Shown: positions 1 to 8,571, numbered from the stretch's first letter. The stretch: 21,964 nt of DNA from JAJXWB01 sp039808645 (GCA_039808645.1 JBDHTL010000054.1:1-21964); one strand, 5' to 3'. Notes: generated by a model not told the origin, from the sequence alone. Numbers and translations: made by a program.

Positions 1-1439
1 GCCGCGAGCAGCGCGCCGGCGAGCGCCGCCGCCGGCGGCAGAGGCGCGAACGAGCGGGGACGGCCGAAGGCGGCGAGCGCCGCCACGCCCATCAGGAACG
101 TGTCGCCGGCGACCGCCAGCAGGCGCTTCGTCAGGACCGGCGTGAAACCGTCGGTCGCCGGCAGGTCCAGCCATTTGACGAGCATGACGGCGGCCGGAAC
201 GGCGACGGCGGCGGCAAGGCCGAGCCAGACGAGGGCCGCGATTTTCCCGGACATCGCGAGATCGCGCGAAAGACGCGGCGTCGCGACGAATATGGCGATG
301 CCGAGCGGGACGAAGACGATCGCGCCCTGGCTCGCCATCGTCCAGGCGAAGACGAGCATGGCCAGTGCGAATTTCTCGCGCGCGCCGGCGGCGCCGAAAC
401 GGATGGCGCAGATGGCGAGCGAGAAGGCCGCCAGACAACCGGTCAGCCACCACATGCGCCAGGTCTGCGCTTGCAGCAGAAGCAGCGACGGCAGACAGGC
501 GCCGGCGATCCACGCGACGAACAGGCCGAGCGCGCCCGCCGCCAGACCCGCATGAAGCAGGCGCTTCAACCGGCCTTCGACGCGGCTCGCGGCGAGAAGA
601 ATGGTCGCGGCCTGCACGGCCGGCAGGACGAAATCGTCGCCGTTCCACAGATGCGGGAAGAGATAGGCGTTGCGGTCGATCAGCAGAGCCAGCCATTTGG
701 CGTCGACCATGACGCGCAGCCGCCCGGCGATCGGCGCGTCGAGCGCGACCGCGACGAGCAGCGCCAGCGCGCCGCCGAGCGCGAGCAACAGCCAGCGGCG
801 ATCCTCGGCCGCGAGCGCGAGACCGATGGCGGCCACGCCGGCGAGCGCCATGATCGGATGAAGCGCCGCGGCGACCGCCAGCAGCGCGAGCGCCGGGACC
901 AGACGGCCCGAGAGGAAGACGGCGAGCGCGAAGAGCGTGAAAGCCTCCGCGTAGGGCCGCGGCTCGGCCAGGGTTTCGGCATAGGAAAGGAGCCTGTAGG
1001 GGCCGTAGACGGCAGGCGCCGCGAAGACGACCGCAGCGATCAGCAGCGCCTTGCCCGGTAGCGCGCGACGCGCGAAGGCGAGCGCGCCGCCAAACCACAG
1101 AAGGCCGCCGAGCGCGGCGATCAGCGCGGCGCTCGCGGCAAACGGCAGATGCGCGACGAGCCAGCGCGCGGCCGGCGTGAACAGGCTGAACTGCGATTGC
1201 CCGTCGAGGCGGAACATCAGATCGCGCCCGATCCCGTCCGGGTCGAGATCGGCGAGCGCGCGGCCCATGTAGATCTTGGAATCCCCGATGACGCCGGGGA
1301 ACGGATGTTCGAGCGCGTAGAAGGCGCCAAGCGCGAGCAATCCGGCGACGCCGGCGCCGAGACGCGAAGCGGACGAGATTTTCGCAGCGCGCCGGGCGGG
1401 CGCCTCTTCACTCGCCATGTTCGCGTCGAAGGCGCTCAC
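1..1439 (-). CDS. Polytopic membrane protein, GT-C glycosyltransferase-like (3' end cut by window)
   Basis: An uninterrupted minus-strand frame runs from a GTG at 1439 to the left edge, about 479 residues, with no stop reached. The GTG start is supported by an AAGGAG Shine-Dalgarno eight bases upstream; an in-frame ATG at 1418 is the alternative. Apart from a short polar N-terminus, the protein is a series of long Ala/Leu/Val-rich hydrophobic segments separated by short loops, so it is an integral membrane protein with many helices. The first loop after helix 1 carries acidic residues (GVIGDSKIYMGRALADLDPD), as is common in GT-C enzymes that use polyprenyl-phosphate sugars. It starts 22 bp after the GtrA-family gene, so it is probably the last or a later gene of that operon. 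The enzymatic role is inferred from neighbours and topology; I do not recognise a specific family. Confidence 0.72.
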   Translation of the reverse strand, partial: MSAFDANMASEEAPARRAAKISSASRLGAGVAGLLALGAFYALEHPFPGVIGDSKIYMGRALADLDPDGIGRDLMFRLDGQSQFSLFTPAARWLVAHLPFAASAALIAALGGLLWFGGALAFARRALPGKALLIAAVVFAAPAVYGPYRLLSYAETLAEPRPYAEAFTLFALAVFLSGRLVPALALLAVAAALHPIMALAGVAAIGLALAAEDRRWLLLALGGALALLVAVALDAPIAGRLRVMVDAKWLALLIDRNAYLFPHLWNGDDFVLPAVQAATILLAASRVEGRLKRLLHAGLAAGALGLFVAWIAGACLPSLLLLQAQTWRMWWLTGCLAAFSLAICAIRFGAAGAREKFALAMLVFAWTMASQGAIVFVPLGIAIFVATPRLSRDLAMSGKIAALVWLGLAAAVAVPAAVMLVKWLDLPATDGFTPVLTKRLLAVAGDTFLMGVAALAAFGRPRSFAPLPPAAALAGALLA

Positions 1440-1461
1440 GAAACACGCTCCTTGCGCGCGC

Positions 1462-1914
1462 TTACGCGGCGCGGCCGTGGAACAGGAGGAAGCGGCGCGA
1501 CAGGAAGTTGAACATGAAAACGAAGCCGACCGTCGGCGCCTTGGCGGCGGCGACGGGAAGCCCGAGGCCGCTGACGAAGCCGAACATCAGCGCCTGGTTG
1601 AACGCCAGCCCGATCAGGCCGGTGACCAGAAAGCCGGCGAGTTCAGCCCGCGCGCCGTAACGCGAGCGGCCCTTGAAGACGAGGCGCGTGTTGAGGAGGT
1701 AGGCGATCGCCAGGCCGAGCATGAAGGCCGCGAAGGCTGCGCTCAGGTAATCGACATGGAAGATGCTGTTGAGAACGACCAGCGAGCCATAGTCGACGAC
1801 GAGCGCGACCGCGCTCGCCGCGCCGTAACCGGCCGCGTCCTTGGCGAAGCCGACCAGCGTCGCATAGGAAAGGCGCGCCGGCTTCAGCGCGCCGGTCGTG
1901 GCGTCCAGGGACAT
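1462..1914 (-). CDS. GtrA family membrane protein
   Basis: 150 residues. After a polar N-terminus of about 25 residues there are four hydrophobic segments (roughly 27-47, 57-76, 91-112, 123-140), and the protein ends in a basic tail, FLSRRFLLFHGRAA. The pattern SAVALVVDYGSLVVLNS near the first helix, the LNTRLVF block after the second, and FNFLSRRFLLF at the end are typical of the GtrA family. Family members are thought to move or present polyprenyl-phosphate-linked sugars across the cytoplasmic membrane for surface glycan modification. The ATG at 1914 overlaps the TGA of the upstream flavoprotein gene (TGATG), so the two are translationally coupled. A membrane glycosyltransferase candidate follows after 22 bp. 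The substrate is unknown. Confidence 0.88.
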   Translation of the reverse strand: MSLDATTGALKPARLSYATLVGFAKDAAGYGAASAVALVVDYGSLVVLNSIFHVDYLSAAFAAFMLGLAIAYLLNTRLVFKGRSRYGARAELAGFLVTGLIGLAFNQALMFGFVSGLGLPVAAAKAPTVGFVFMFNFLSRRFLLFHGRAA

Positions 1915-3401
1915 CAGGCGACCTTGCGGGGAACGAGACGCTCGCTCTTCAGGGCCTCCTGCGCGCCCGACACGCCGGCCTCGCCGTATTCGGCGTCCTC
2001 GTTGACTTCCCAGGTGTTGTAGACCGTCTCGCCCGAGATGATGTTGAGGGCGGTGAGCATGCCGGTCATCATCGCGTGATCCTGGTTGTTGTACTTGTGC
2101 ATGCCGTTGCGGCCGACGAGATGCAGGCCAGGATAGCGGCCGCCGAGTTCGAGACGGATCACCTCGACGTTGCGGGCGTAGGAATCGTCGTAGACCGGAT
2201 AGGCCTTGGGCTGGCGCACGACCGACGCGTCGACGACGTCGACGGCCTTCATCAGGCCGATCTTGTCGATCTCCTGCTTGGCGAGTTCCACCAAATCCTT
2301 GTCGTCGGCGGTCCACAGGCCGTCGCCCTCGAAGCAGAAATATTCAAGGCCGAGGCATGTCGAGACGCCGTCCGGGATCATCTCCGGCGACCAGGAACGG
2401 AAGTTCTGGACGCGGCCGACCTGGACGGACGGATCATGGATGTAGACCCAGTTGTCGGGCAGTTCGACCGAGGACTTGCCGATCAGGACGACGGTGAGGA
2501 AGTCGCGATACTTGAGGTCGCGCGCGTGCAGCAGGCTCAGCGGGGTCGGCGTGAGCGAATCCATCAGTTCACTGATCGGCGCCGACGAAATCACGTTGCG
2601 CGCGGCATATTGCTCGAGAACGCCGTCGCCACGGCGCACCGATACGGTCCAGATCTTCGACTTCTCGTCATAGGCGAGATGTTCGACCGAGCGGCCCATC
2701 TGCACGCGGCCGCCGAAGCCGACGATCTTCTTGGCCGCGGCTTCCCACATCATGCCGGGGCCCTTGCGCGGATAGCGGAAGGATTCGATCAGGGATTTCG
2801 CGCCCTCGCCCTTCTTCTTCACGCCGAGCGAGCGGCGCAGGCCGTCGATGACGGCGGCGCCCAGGTTGAGGCCCTTGATGCGCTGCGCGGCCCAGTCGGC
2901 GGAAATTTCATCGCAGCCCATGCCCCACACCTTCTCGGTATAGGTCTTGAAGAAGATCGAGAACAGGCGCTCGCCGAACTGGTTGCGCACCCATTGGTGG
3001 AAGGTCTTCGGCTCCTTGACCGGGAAGGCCTTGGCGTAGGCGAAGGAGGCCATGCACAGCGTCGATTCCCACAGGCCGAGATTGAACAGCGCCTCGAACG
3101 CCTTGAGCGGATAGCCGTAGAACTTGTTGTTGTAGAAGATGCGCGACAGGCGCGGGCGATCGACGAAATCGTCGGGCAGGATCTCGTTCCAGAGATCGAC
3201 GATCTCCTTCGACTTCGAGAAGAAGCGATGGCCGCCGATGTCGAAGAGGAAATCCTTGTAGTTCACGGTGCGACTGATGCCGCCGACATAGACGGGATCG
3301 CGTTCGAACACGATGACGTCGCGGCCGTTCTTGGCGAGCGTATAGGCTGCCGTCAGGCCCGCGGGACCGCCGCCGATCACCGCCGTTTCAACAAATTCCA
3401 T
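1914..3401 (-). CDS. FAD-dependent oxidoreductase, amine oxidase/UDP-galactopyranose mutase-like
   Basis: 495 residues from ATG at 3401. The N-terminus carries a Rossmann FAD-binding motif (VIGGGPAGLTAAY, residues 8-20) followed by an acidic residue at the end of strand 2 (E33 in VFERD), then a GGISRT loop and a DIGGHRFF segment. These are features of the NAD(P)/FAD-dependent oxidoreductase group that contains amine oxidases, protoporphyrinogen oxidase-like proteins and UDP-galactopyranose mutase. A C-terminal segment with GRNGMHKYNNQDHAMMTG resembles the flavin-contacting C-terminal block of this group. The gene heads a three-gene run with a GtrA protein and a polytopic membrane protein, so a sugar-nucleotide or lipid-linked sugar substrate is more likely than an amine. 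The exact reaction cannot be read from sequence. Homologues are often labelled only as FAD-dependent oxidoreductase. Confidence 0.85.
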   Translation of the reverse strand: MEFVETAVIGGGPAGLTAAYTLAKNGRDVIVFERDPVYVGGISRTVNYKDFLFDIGGHRFFSKSKEIVDLWNEILPDDFVDRPRLSRIFYNNKFYGYPLKAFEALFNLGLWESTLCMASFAYAKAFPVKEPKTFHQWVRNQFGERLFSIFFKTYTEKVWGMGCDEISADWAAQRIKGLNLGAAVIDGLRRSLGVKKKGEGAKSLIESFRYPRKGPGMMWEAAAKKIVGFGGRVQMGRSVEHLAYDEKSKIWTVSVRRGDGVLEQYAARNVISSAPISELMDSLTPTPLSLLHARDLKYRDFLTVVLIGKSSVELPDNWVYIHDPSVQVGRVQNFRSWSPEMIPDGVSTCLGLEYFCFEGDGLWTADDKDLVELAKQEIDKIGLMKAVDVVDASVVRQPKAYPVYDDSYARNVEVIRLELGGRYPGLHLVGRNGMHKYNNQDHAMMTGMLTALNIISGETVYNTWEVNEDAEYGEAGVSGAQEALKSERLVPRKVA

Positions 3402-3506
3402 CGCCCGCGCCCCGTTGGTTGCTCGGGAAATGATGGGCGCGAGCGGTTAATTTCCGCTTACTGCGGCGCTTGCGGCGATGGCGTCGTTAATGAAGCCGAC
3501 AGGCGA

Positions 3507-4628
3507 TCAGCGGTTTCTAGATTTTGCCAATTCACGTTCCACAGCAAGGGAATAGCGCGACATTCCGAAGCAGAACACGAAGTAGAACAGCGCGGCGAAA
3601 ACATAGCCGGTGGCGGTAATGGTCGGCCCGGCCCATTCGGGATCGAGTCGCGCGGTGTCGACGGCGCGCAGGAAATCGAAGATGCCGACGATGGCGACGA
3701 GGGTCGTGTCCTTGAACAGGGCGATGAATGAATTGACGATGCCGGGAATGACGATGGCCAGAGCCTGCGGCAGGATGATGAGCCGCATGCGCTGGGGATA
3801 GGAGAGACCGAGCGCCATCGCGCCCTCGAACTGGCCCTTGGGAATCGCCTGCAGACCGCCGCGGACGACCTCGGCCATGTAGGCGGACGCGAACAGCGCG
3901 ACGCCGATCAGCGGCCGCAGCAGCCGGTCCGGCGCCCATGATTCGGGCACGAACAGCGGCAGCATCAGGTTGGCCATGAACAGGACGGTGATCATGGGCA
4001 CGCCGCGCATGATCTCGATGAAGCCGATCGAGAAGAAGCGCACGATCGGCAGCGTCGAGCGCCGCCCGAGCGCCAGCGCGACGCCGAACGGCAGCGAGAA
4101 GACGATGCCCGAGACCGCCATGATGAGCGTGACGAGAATGCCGCCCCACAGGTCGGTCGGCACGATCGGCAGGCCGAGAATCGTCGAGCCGCGCAGCAGC
4201 AGCGTCGCCATGATCGGATAGGCGATGAAGAAGAGCGCCGCCGCGACGCCGCGCCCGGGCGCGCGGCGGATCAGCAGCCAGGCGATGAGCAGCGCGCCGA
4301 CGGCGAAGACGATGTCGACGCGCCAGCGCTGCTCGAACGGGTAGGAGCCATAGGTGAAATAGCCAGCCTTGCGCCAGATGTAGGCCCAGCAGGCCCCTGC
4401 CCCCGGCGCGCGGCAGGCCTCGCCGTTCGGCGCGCTCCAGACTGCGTCGATGACGAGGAAGCGCAGCAGCGGCGGGATCGCCCAGGCGAGGAAGATGATC
4501 CCGAGGATCGTGAAGACCGAGGCGAAGGGCCCCGAGAACAGGCGGTCGCGCAAGGTGGCGACGAGGCCGCTCGCGGCGGCGGGCGGCGGCAGGGTCGGTT
4601 CGGGCGCGGCGCGGACGAAGGCGGTCAT
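3507..4628 (-). CDS. aapM: General L-amino acid ABC transporter permease AapM
   Basis: 373 residues from ATG 4628, which lies one base after the TGA of aapQ, so translation is probably coupled. This is an inner-membrane permease of the polar amino-acid (HisMQ/Aap) family: an N-terminal extension with a few hydrophobic segments, then a core of about 220 residues that begins around VTLIMAVSGIVFSLPFG. It contains the EAA loop that contacts the ATPase (EVVRGGLQAIPKGQFEGAMA, followed by LGLSYPQRMRLIILPQA). Length and the periplasmic insert WAYIWRKAGYFTYGSYPFEQRWR match AapM rather than shorter HisM-type permeases. It would form a heterodimer with AapQ and receive substrate from AapJ. The family takes up a broad range of L-amino acids. 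The usual next gene, aapP, is absent: a flavoprotein gene follows 105 bp downstream. Confidence 0.93.
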   Translation of the reverse strand: MTAFVRAAPEPTLPPPAAASGLVATLRDRLFSGPFASVFTILGIIFLAWAIPPLLRFLVIDAVWSAPNGEACRAPGAGACWAYIWRKAGYFTYGSYPFEQRWRVDIVFAVGALLIAWLLIRRAPGRGVAAALFFIAYPIMATLLLRGSTILGLPIVPTDLWGGILVTLIMAVSGIVFSLPFGVALALGRRSTLPIVRFFSIGFIEIMRGVPMITVLFMANLMLPLFVPESWAPDRLLRPLIGVALFASAYMAEVVRGGLQAIPKGQFEGAMALGLSYPQRMRLIILPQALAIVIPGIVNSFIALFKDTTLVAIVGIFDFLRAVDTARLDPEWAGPTITATGYVFAALFYFVFCFGMSRYSLAVERELAKSRNR

Positions 4629-4629
4629 G

Positions 4630-5826
4630 TCAACGCTCCCGCAGCGACATGCGCGCGTTGTAGGCATTCATGACGCCCGAGGTGACGAGGCTCGCGACGA
4701 GATAGACCGCCATCGTCATGAACACGATCTGCACCGCCGCGCCGGTGTTGTTGAGCACCGTGCCGGAGAAGACGTTGAAGAGATCGGGATAGCCGATCGC
4801 CACGGCCAGCGTCGAATTCTTGGTGAGGTTCAGATATTGGTTGATGAGCGGAGGAATGATGACCCGCATCGCCTGCGGCATGATGATCAGCTTGCGCGTC
4901 GGCGTGGCGCGGATGCCGAGCGCGGCGGCCGCCTCGCTTTGCCCCTTGGGCACGGCCAGAATGCCGGACCGCACGATCTCGGCGATGAAGGCGGCGGTAT
5001 AGAGCGTCAACGCCAACAGCAGCGCGACGAATTCCGGCGTCAGCCTCTGCCCCCCGACGAAATTGAAGCCCTTGAGCTGCGGGAAATCGAGACCGATCGG
5101 CCGCCCGGACGAAAAGAAGGTCAGCAGCGGCAGGCCGAGGACGAGCGCCGCCGACACCCAGCCGACCGGCGCCTGCTGGCCTGTCTCGCGCTGGCGATTG
5201 GCCGCCCAGGCGCGAAAGATGAAAGCGCCGACGATGCCGATGCCGAGCGCGATCCAGACCGCGTTGACGCCCTGCCTGAATACGGGCGCGGGCACGAACA
5301 GGCCACGGTTGGAGACGAAGACGGCGTCGAGGAAGGGCGCGGCCTGCCGGGGGTTAGGCAGGTTTCCGAGGACGACGTTGTACCAGAAGATGATCTGCAG
5401 CAGCAGCGGCACGTTGCGGATCAGCTCGACGTAGACGGCGGCGAGCCTGGCGACGAGCCAGCTCGTCGACAGCCGCGCGGCGCCGATGGCGAAGCCGATG
5501 AAGGTCGACAGGACGATGCCGAGGACGGCCACCAGCAGCGTGTTGAGCAGGCCGACCCAGAAGACCCGGCTGTTCGGCGAGGTCGCCGCATAGGGAATGA
5601 GGGTCTGGTTGATGTCGAAGGAGGCCGGCCGGTCCCAGAAGGCGAAGTCGGTCGGAATGCCGCGCGCTTGCATGTTGTTGCGCGCGTTGACGACCGCGCC
5701 GGCGAACAGGAACAGCACGACGACGAGCAACGCGCCCTGGAAGATGAGGCCGCGCCAGAACGGATCGTTCCAGATCCTCGGCTTCGGAGCCTCGCTCGCC
5801 GCGGTCGCGCTGGTCGTCATGCTCAT
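4630..5826 (-). CDS. aapQ: General L-amino acid ABC transporter permease AapQ
   Basis: 398 residues from ATG 5826 (MSMTTS); a second ATG two codons later is possible. The frame is open further upstream, but that part lies inside aapJ in another frame. The protein has a first membrane helix at about 30-50 and a large periplasmic insert after it. Its C-terminal permease core carries an EAA loop, EIVRSGILAVPKGQSEAAAA followed by LGIRATPTRKLIIMPQAMRV. NQYLNLTKNSTLAVAIGYPD is a well conserved stretch of this family. Together with AapM it forms the membrane channel of a polar amino-acid importer. It starts 17 bp after the aapJ stop codon and almost touches aapM, so the three genes form one operon in the order J-Q-M. 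Confidence 0.93.
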   Translation of the reverse strand: MSMTTSATAASEAPKPRIWNDPFWRGLIFQGALLVVVLFLFAGAVVNARNNMQARGIPTDFAFWDRPASFDINQTLIPYAATSPNSRVFWVGLLNTLLVAVLGIVLSTFIGFAIGAARLSTSWLVARLAAVYVELIRNVPLLLQIIFWYNVVLGNLPNPRQAAPFLDAVFVSNRGLFVPAPVFRQGVNAVWIALGIGIVGAFIFRAWAANRQRETGQQAPVGWVSAALVLGLPLLTFFSSGRPIGLDFPQLKGFNFVGGQRLTPEFVALLLALTLYTAAFIAEIVRSGILAVPKGQSEAAAALGIRATPTRKLIIMPQAMRVIIPPLINQYLNLTKNSTLAVAIGYPDLFNVFSGTVLNNTGAAVQIVFMTMAVYLVASLVTSGVMNAYNARMSLRER

Positions 5827-5843
5827 GGGCGCGGCCGGATCGT

Positions 5844-6878
5844 TCAGCGGATCGGCGGCGCGTACTGCATGCCCTTGTTGTTCCACAGCGCATTCAGGCC
5901 GCGCTGGATCTTCAGCTTGGAGCCCGCGCCGACGTTGCGCTCGAAGACCTCGCCGTAATTGCCGACGAGCTTGATGATGCGGTACGCCCAGTCCTGCGTC
6001 AGGCCGAGGCCTGCGCCGAAATTGCCTTCGGTGCCGAGCAGGCGCTTGATCTCGGGGTTGGGCGCCTTCGCCTTCTCGTCGATGTTGGCCTGCGTGACGC
6101 CGAGCTCCTCGGCCGTGACCATGGCGTAATGCGTCCATTTCACCAGGTTGAACCACTGATCGTCGCCCTGGCGCGTCACCGGGCCGAGCGGCTCCTTGGA
6201 AATGACCTCGGGCAGGATCACGTGGTCTTCCGGATTGCCGAGCTTGGTGCGCTCGCCGTAGAGCTGCGACATGTCGGTCGTGAAGCTGTCGCAGCGGCCG
6301 GTGTCATAGGCCTTCAGCGCCTCGTCGGCGGTCGCGAACACGACCGATTCGTACTTCATGTTGTGGGTGCGGAAGAAGTCCGCGAGGTTGAGCTCGGTGG
6401 TGGTGCCCTGCTGCACGCAGACAGACGCGCCGCTCAGCTCCATCGCCGAATTCACGTTGAGCTTCTTGCGGACCATGAAGCCCTGGCCGTCGTAATAGGT
6501 GACCGCGCCGAACAGGAAGCCCTGGCCGACCTCGCGCGACTGGGTCCAGGTCGTGTTGCGGGAGAGGACGTCGATTTCGCCGGATTGCAGCGCCGTGAAC
6601 CGGTCCTTCGCGCTCAGCGGCGTGAAGCGCACCTTGTTTGCGTCGTTGAAGATGGTCGCGGCGATGGCGCGGCAGAATTCGATGTCGAACCCCTTCCACT
6701 GGCCCTTGTCGTCGGGCAGGCCGAAGCCGGCGATGCCGGGGTTGGAGCCGCAGACCAGTTCGCCGCGTTTCTTCACCGCGTCGAGGGTCGGGCCCGCCCA
6801 GGCCGTCGACGGAACCGCCACGGAAGCGGAAAGAGCGAGCGCGGCGAGCGCAAGCAGCGGGGCGGAAGTGCGGGTCAT
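5844..6878 (-). CDS. aapJ: Amino acid ABC transporter periplasmic binding protein AapJ
   Basis: 344 residues from ATG 6878. A Sec signal peptide is clear: basic start (MTRT), hydrophobic core (LLALAALALSAS), and an AWA-G cleavage site near residue 28. The mature part begins TLDAVKKRGELVCG and carries the family 3 solute-binding signature GFDIEFCRAIAATIF, then RDRFTALQSGEIDVLSRNTTWT-type sequence, the usual amino-acid pocket region. It delivers L-amino acids to the AapQ-AapM permease. A typical housekeeping promoter lies about 60 bp upstream. The gene is divergent from metC across a 210-bp gap. The start is preferred because the signal peptide begins there; the Shine-Dalgarno (GACGGAC) is weak. 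Confidence 0.94.
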   Translation of the reverse strand: MTRTSAPLLALAALALSASVAVPSTAWAGPTLDAVKKRGELVCGSNPGIAGFGLPDDKGQWKGFDIEFCRAIAATIFNDANKVRFTPLSAKDRFTALQSGEIDVLSRNTTWTQSREVGQGFLFGAVTYYDGQGFMVRKKLNVNSAMELSGASVCVQQGTTTELNLADFFRTHNMKYESVVFATADEALKAYDTGRCDSFTTDMSQLYGERTKLGNPEDHVILPEVISKEPLGPVTRQGDDQWFNLVKWTHYAMVTAEELGVTQANIDEKAKAPNPEIKRLLGTEGNFGAGLGLTQDWAYRIIKLVGNYGEVFERNVGAGSKLKIQRGLNALWNNKGMQYAPPIR

Positions 6879-6936
6879 GGGCCGTCCGTCGGTTCGAGAA
6901 CTGTCAGGGCGCCGGCGCGGCCGCCCAGGAGGGGCA

Positions 6937-6965
6937 ATAACAAGCGTTTCGTCCGCCGGGGTCAA
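6937..6965 (-). promoter_or_regulatory. Predicted sigma-70-type promoter of aapJQM
   Basis: On the minus strand, TTGACC (6965-6960) is followed after exactly 17 bases by TGTTAT (6942-6937). This matches the housekeeping consensus at 5 of 6 and 4 of 6 positions. A start near 6930 would give a leader of about 50 nt before the aapJ ATG at 6878. It has no EcfG elements, so the transporter appears outside the stress regulon. Confidence 0.6.
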
Positions 6966-7088
6966 GCCGCTCCACGCATGGCTCGCGGAAGCGGCGGACC
7001 GGCCCGCATCCGGGCGCAAGCGCGCGAAAAAACCGGCTTCCCCTTTTTCGCAGCGCGCTCTAGGAACGGCGACGCCGGGAGCTCTTGC

Positions 7089-8279
7089 ATGACCAAATCG
7101 ACGAAGGACGGACGGGCCAAGATGGGCAGCCGCACACGGCTCGTGCACGCGGGGCGGGCGCCGTTCGAAAACCACGGCTTCGTCAACACGCCGATCTATC
7201 GCGGCTCGACCGTGCTCTATCCCGATGTCGAGGAACTTTACGCGCGCAGGCAGAAATACGTCTACGGCACCAAAGGCACGCCGACGACGGATTCGCTGGA
7301 GGAGGCCTGGTCGGAGTTGTGCGGCGCGGCCGGCACGGTCCTGGCGCCCTCGGGCCTGTCGGCGATCGCGCTGGCGCTGTTCACCGTCGCGCGCGCCGGC
7401 GGCCATGTGCTGGCGACCGACAGCGCCTATCGACCGACGCGGGTGTTCTGCGATTCCCTTCTGGCGAAGCTCGGCGTCGAGACGACCTACTACGATCCGC
7501 TGATCGGGGACGGCATCGCCGCCGCGATGCGCGACAACACGCTTGCCGTCGTCGTGGAGGCGCCGGGGTCGCAGAGCTTCGAGATGCAGGACATACCCGC
7601 CATCGCCGCTGTCGCGCGCGACAAAGGCGTCTGCGTGATCATGGACAATACCTGGGCGACGCCCCTCTTCTTCCCGCCGCACGAGCGCGGCGTCGATCTG
7701 GCGATCGAGGCCGGCACGAAATACCTGTCCGGCCATTCCGACCTGCTGCTCGGCCTCGTCTCGGCCAATGAAGAATGGTGGCCGCGCCTGCGCGAGACCT
7801 ACGACACGATGGCGAATTGCGCGGGTCCGGAAGACGTGTTCCTCGCGCTGCGCGGCATGCGCACGATGGAGCTGCGGTTGCGCGAGGCCGAACGCCAGGG
7901 CCTGGCGCTCGCCCGATGGCTCGCTGCGCGGCCGGAAGTCTCGCGCGTGCTGCACCCCGCCCTGCCCGACGACCCCGGCCACGCGATCTGGAAGCGCGAC
8001 TTCCTCGGTTCGTCCGGATTGTTTTCGGTCGTCCTGAAGCCGGCTTCGCGCAAGGCGGTCGCCGCCATGCTCGACGGGCTCGAACTCTTCGGCCTCGGCT
8101 ATTCCTGGGGCGGGTTCGAAAGCCTCGTCGTGCCGTTCGATTGCGCGCCCTACCGCAGCGCGACGGTGTGGAAGCCCGAAGGCCCCGCGCTGCGCTTCTC
8201 GGTCGGGCTGGAGAATATCGAGGACCTGCAGGACGACATCGAAAGGGGCTTCGCACGGCTGCGCGCCGCCGACGCGTGA
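7089..8279 (+). CDS. metC: Cystathionine beta-lyase
   Basis: 396 residues from ATG 7089, chosen because a GGGAG Shine-Dalgarno lies eight bases before it; the frame is open upstream, but that part is non-coding or antisense to aapJ. It is a PLP enzyme of the Cys/Met metabolism family. Visible motifs are YGTKGTPTTDSLEEAW near the N-terminus, SGLSAIALAL, VIMDNTWATP, and the PLP-lysine context EAGTKYLSGHSD with K211. The C-terminal part has YSWGGFESLV and LRFSVGLE. The enzyme cleaves cystathionine to homocysteine, pyruvate and ammonia in methionine synthesis; some homologues act mainly as cysteine or methionine-related lyases. It is a single gene divergent from the aapJ operon, a neighbourhood also seen in other rhizobia. 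A strong hairpin follows 12 bp after its stop. Confidence 0.93.
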   Translation: MTKSTKDGRAKMGSRTRLVHAGRAPFENHGFVNTPIYRGSTVLYPDVEELYARRQKYVYGTKGTPTTDSLEEAWSELCGAAGTVLAPSGLSAIALALFTVARAGGHVLATDSAYRPTRVFCDSLLAKLGVETTYYDPLIGDGIAAAMRDNTLAVVVEAPGSQSFEMQDIPAIAAVARDKGVCVIMDNTWATPLFFPPHERGVDLAIEAGTKYLSGHSDLLLGLVSANEEWWPRLRETYDTMANCAGPEDVFLALRGMRTMELRLREAERQGLALARWLAARPEVSRVLHPALPDDPGHAIWKRDFLGSSGLFSVVLKPASRKAVAAMLDGLELFGLGYSWGGFESLVVPFDCAPYRSATVWKPEGPALRFSVGLENIEDLQDDIERGFARLRAADA

Positions 8280-8290
8280 GCGAAACAGAA

Positions 8291-8314
8291 AGAGCGCGGC
8301 CGAAGCCGCGCTCT
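8291..8314. terminator. Hairpin between convergent metC and DUF1328 gene
   Basis: A perfect 10-bp inverted repeat (8291-8300 with 8305-8314) encloses a CGAA tetraloop. It lies in the 58-bp gap between the converging metC and the DUF1328 gene. There is no long T-run on either side, so it could be a GC-rich bidirectional terminator or mainly an RNA 3'-end stabiliser. Confidence 0.65.
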
Positions 8315-8337
8315 CGCGATCGACGCCGTGATCCGCT

Positions 8338-8511
8338 TTACGCCCGGCGCACGAGGCCGACGATGGCGGAGACGACGAACAGGACGATCGCCACCCAGAA
8401 CAGCATCTGCGCGCCGCTCATTGCGGTCCCCGCCAGACCGCCGAAACCGAGGAAGGCGGCGACGAGCGCGACGATGAGGAAGATGACGGCATAGTGCAGC
8501 AGGCTACCCAT
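8338..8511 (-). CDS. DUF1328 (UPF0391) small membrane protein
   Basis: 57 residues from ATG 8511, with an AGGAAAG Shine-Dalgarno just upstream. Two hydrophobic helices (about 6-27 and 35-53) flank a Gly/Ala-rich hinge, FLGFGGLAGTAMSG, and the end is basic (RRA). This is the standard layout of the DUF1328 family, which includes E. coli YtjA; its biochemical role is unknown, but members are frequent general-stress genes in Alphaproteobacteria. A perfect EcfG-type promoter lies about 60-85 bp upstream on the same strand. The gene is divergent from a response regulator that has its own EcfG promoter. A second DUF1328 gene lies at 10007. Confidence 0.92.
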   Translation of the reverse strand: MGSLLHYAVIFLIVALVAAFLGFGGLAGTAMSGAQMLFWVAIVLFVVSAIVGLVRRA

Positions 8512-8571
8512 TGCGCTTTCCTTTCTGTTGCCCCGTGTGTGACAGGAACGGGGCGCTGAACCTGCTGCGAT

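Noticed and set aside
3442..3458. Small inverted repeat (AGCGG/CCGCT) between aapM and the flavoprotein gene
   Set aside because: Only five pairs with a 7-base AT-rich loop and no T-run; too weak to call a terminator.
2076..3731. Long plus-strand open frame (about 550 codons) opposite the flavoprotein gene
   Set aside because: It is antisense to a gene with clear FAD motifs, has no recognisable domain, and has the Asp/Arg/Ala-rich composition typical of GC-rich shadow frames.
5844..7982. Minus-strand frame extending aapJ upstream to over 700 codons
   Set aside because: The part before 6878 is antisense to metC, and the signal peptide of AapJ begins at 6878.
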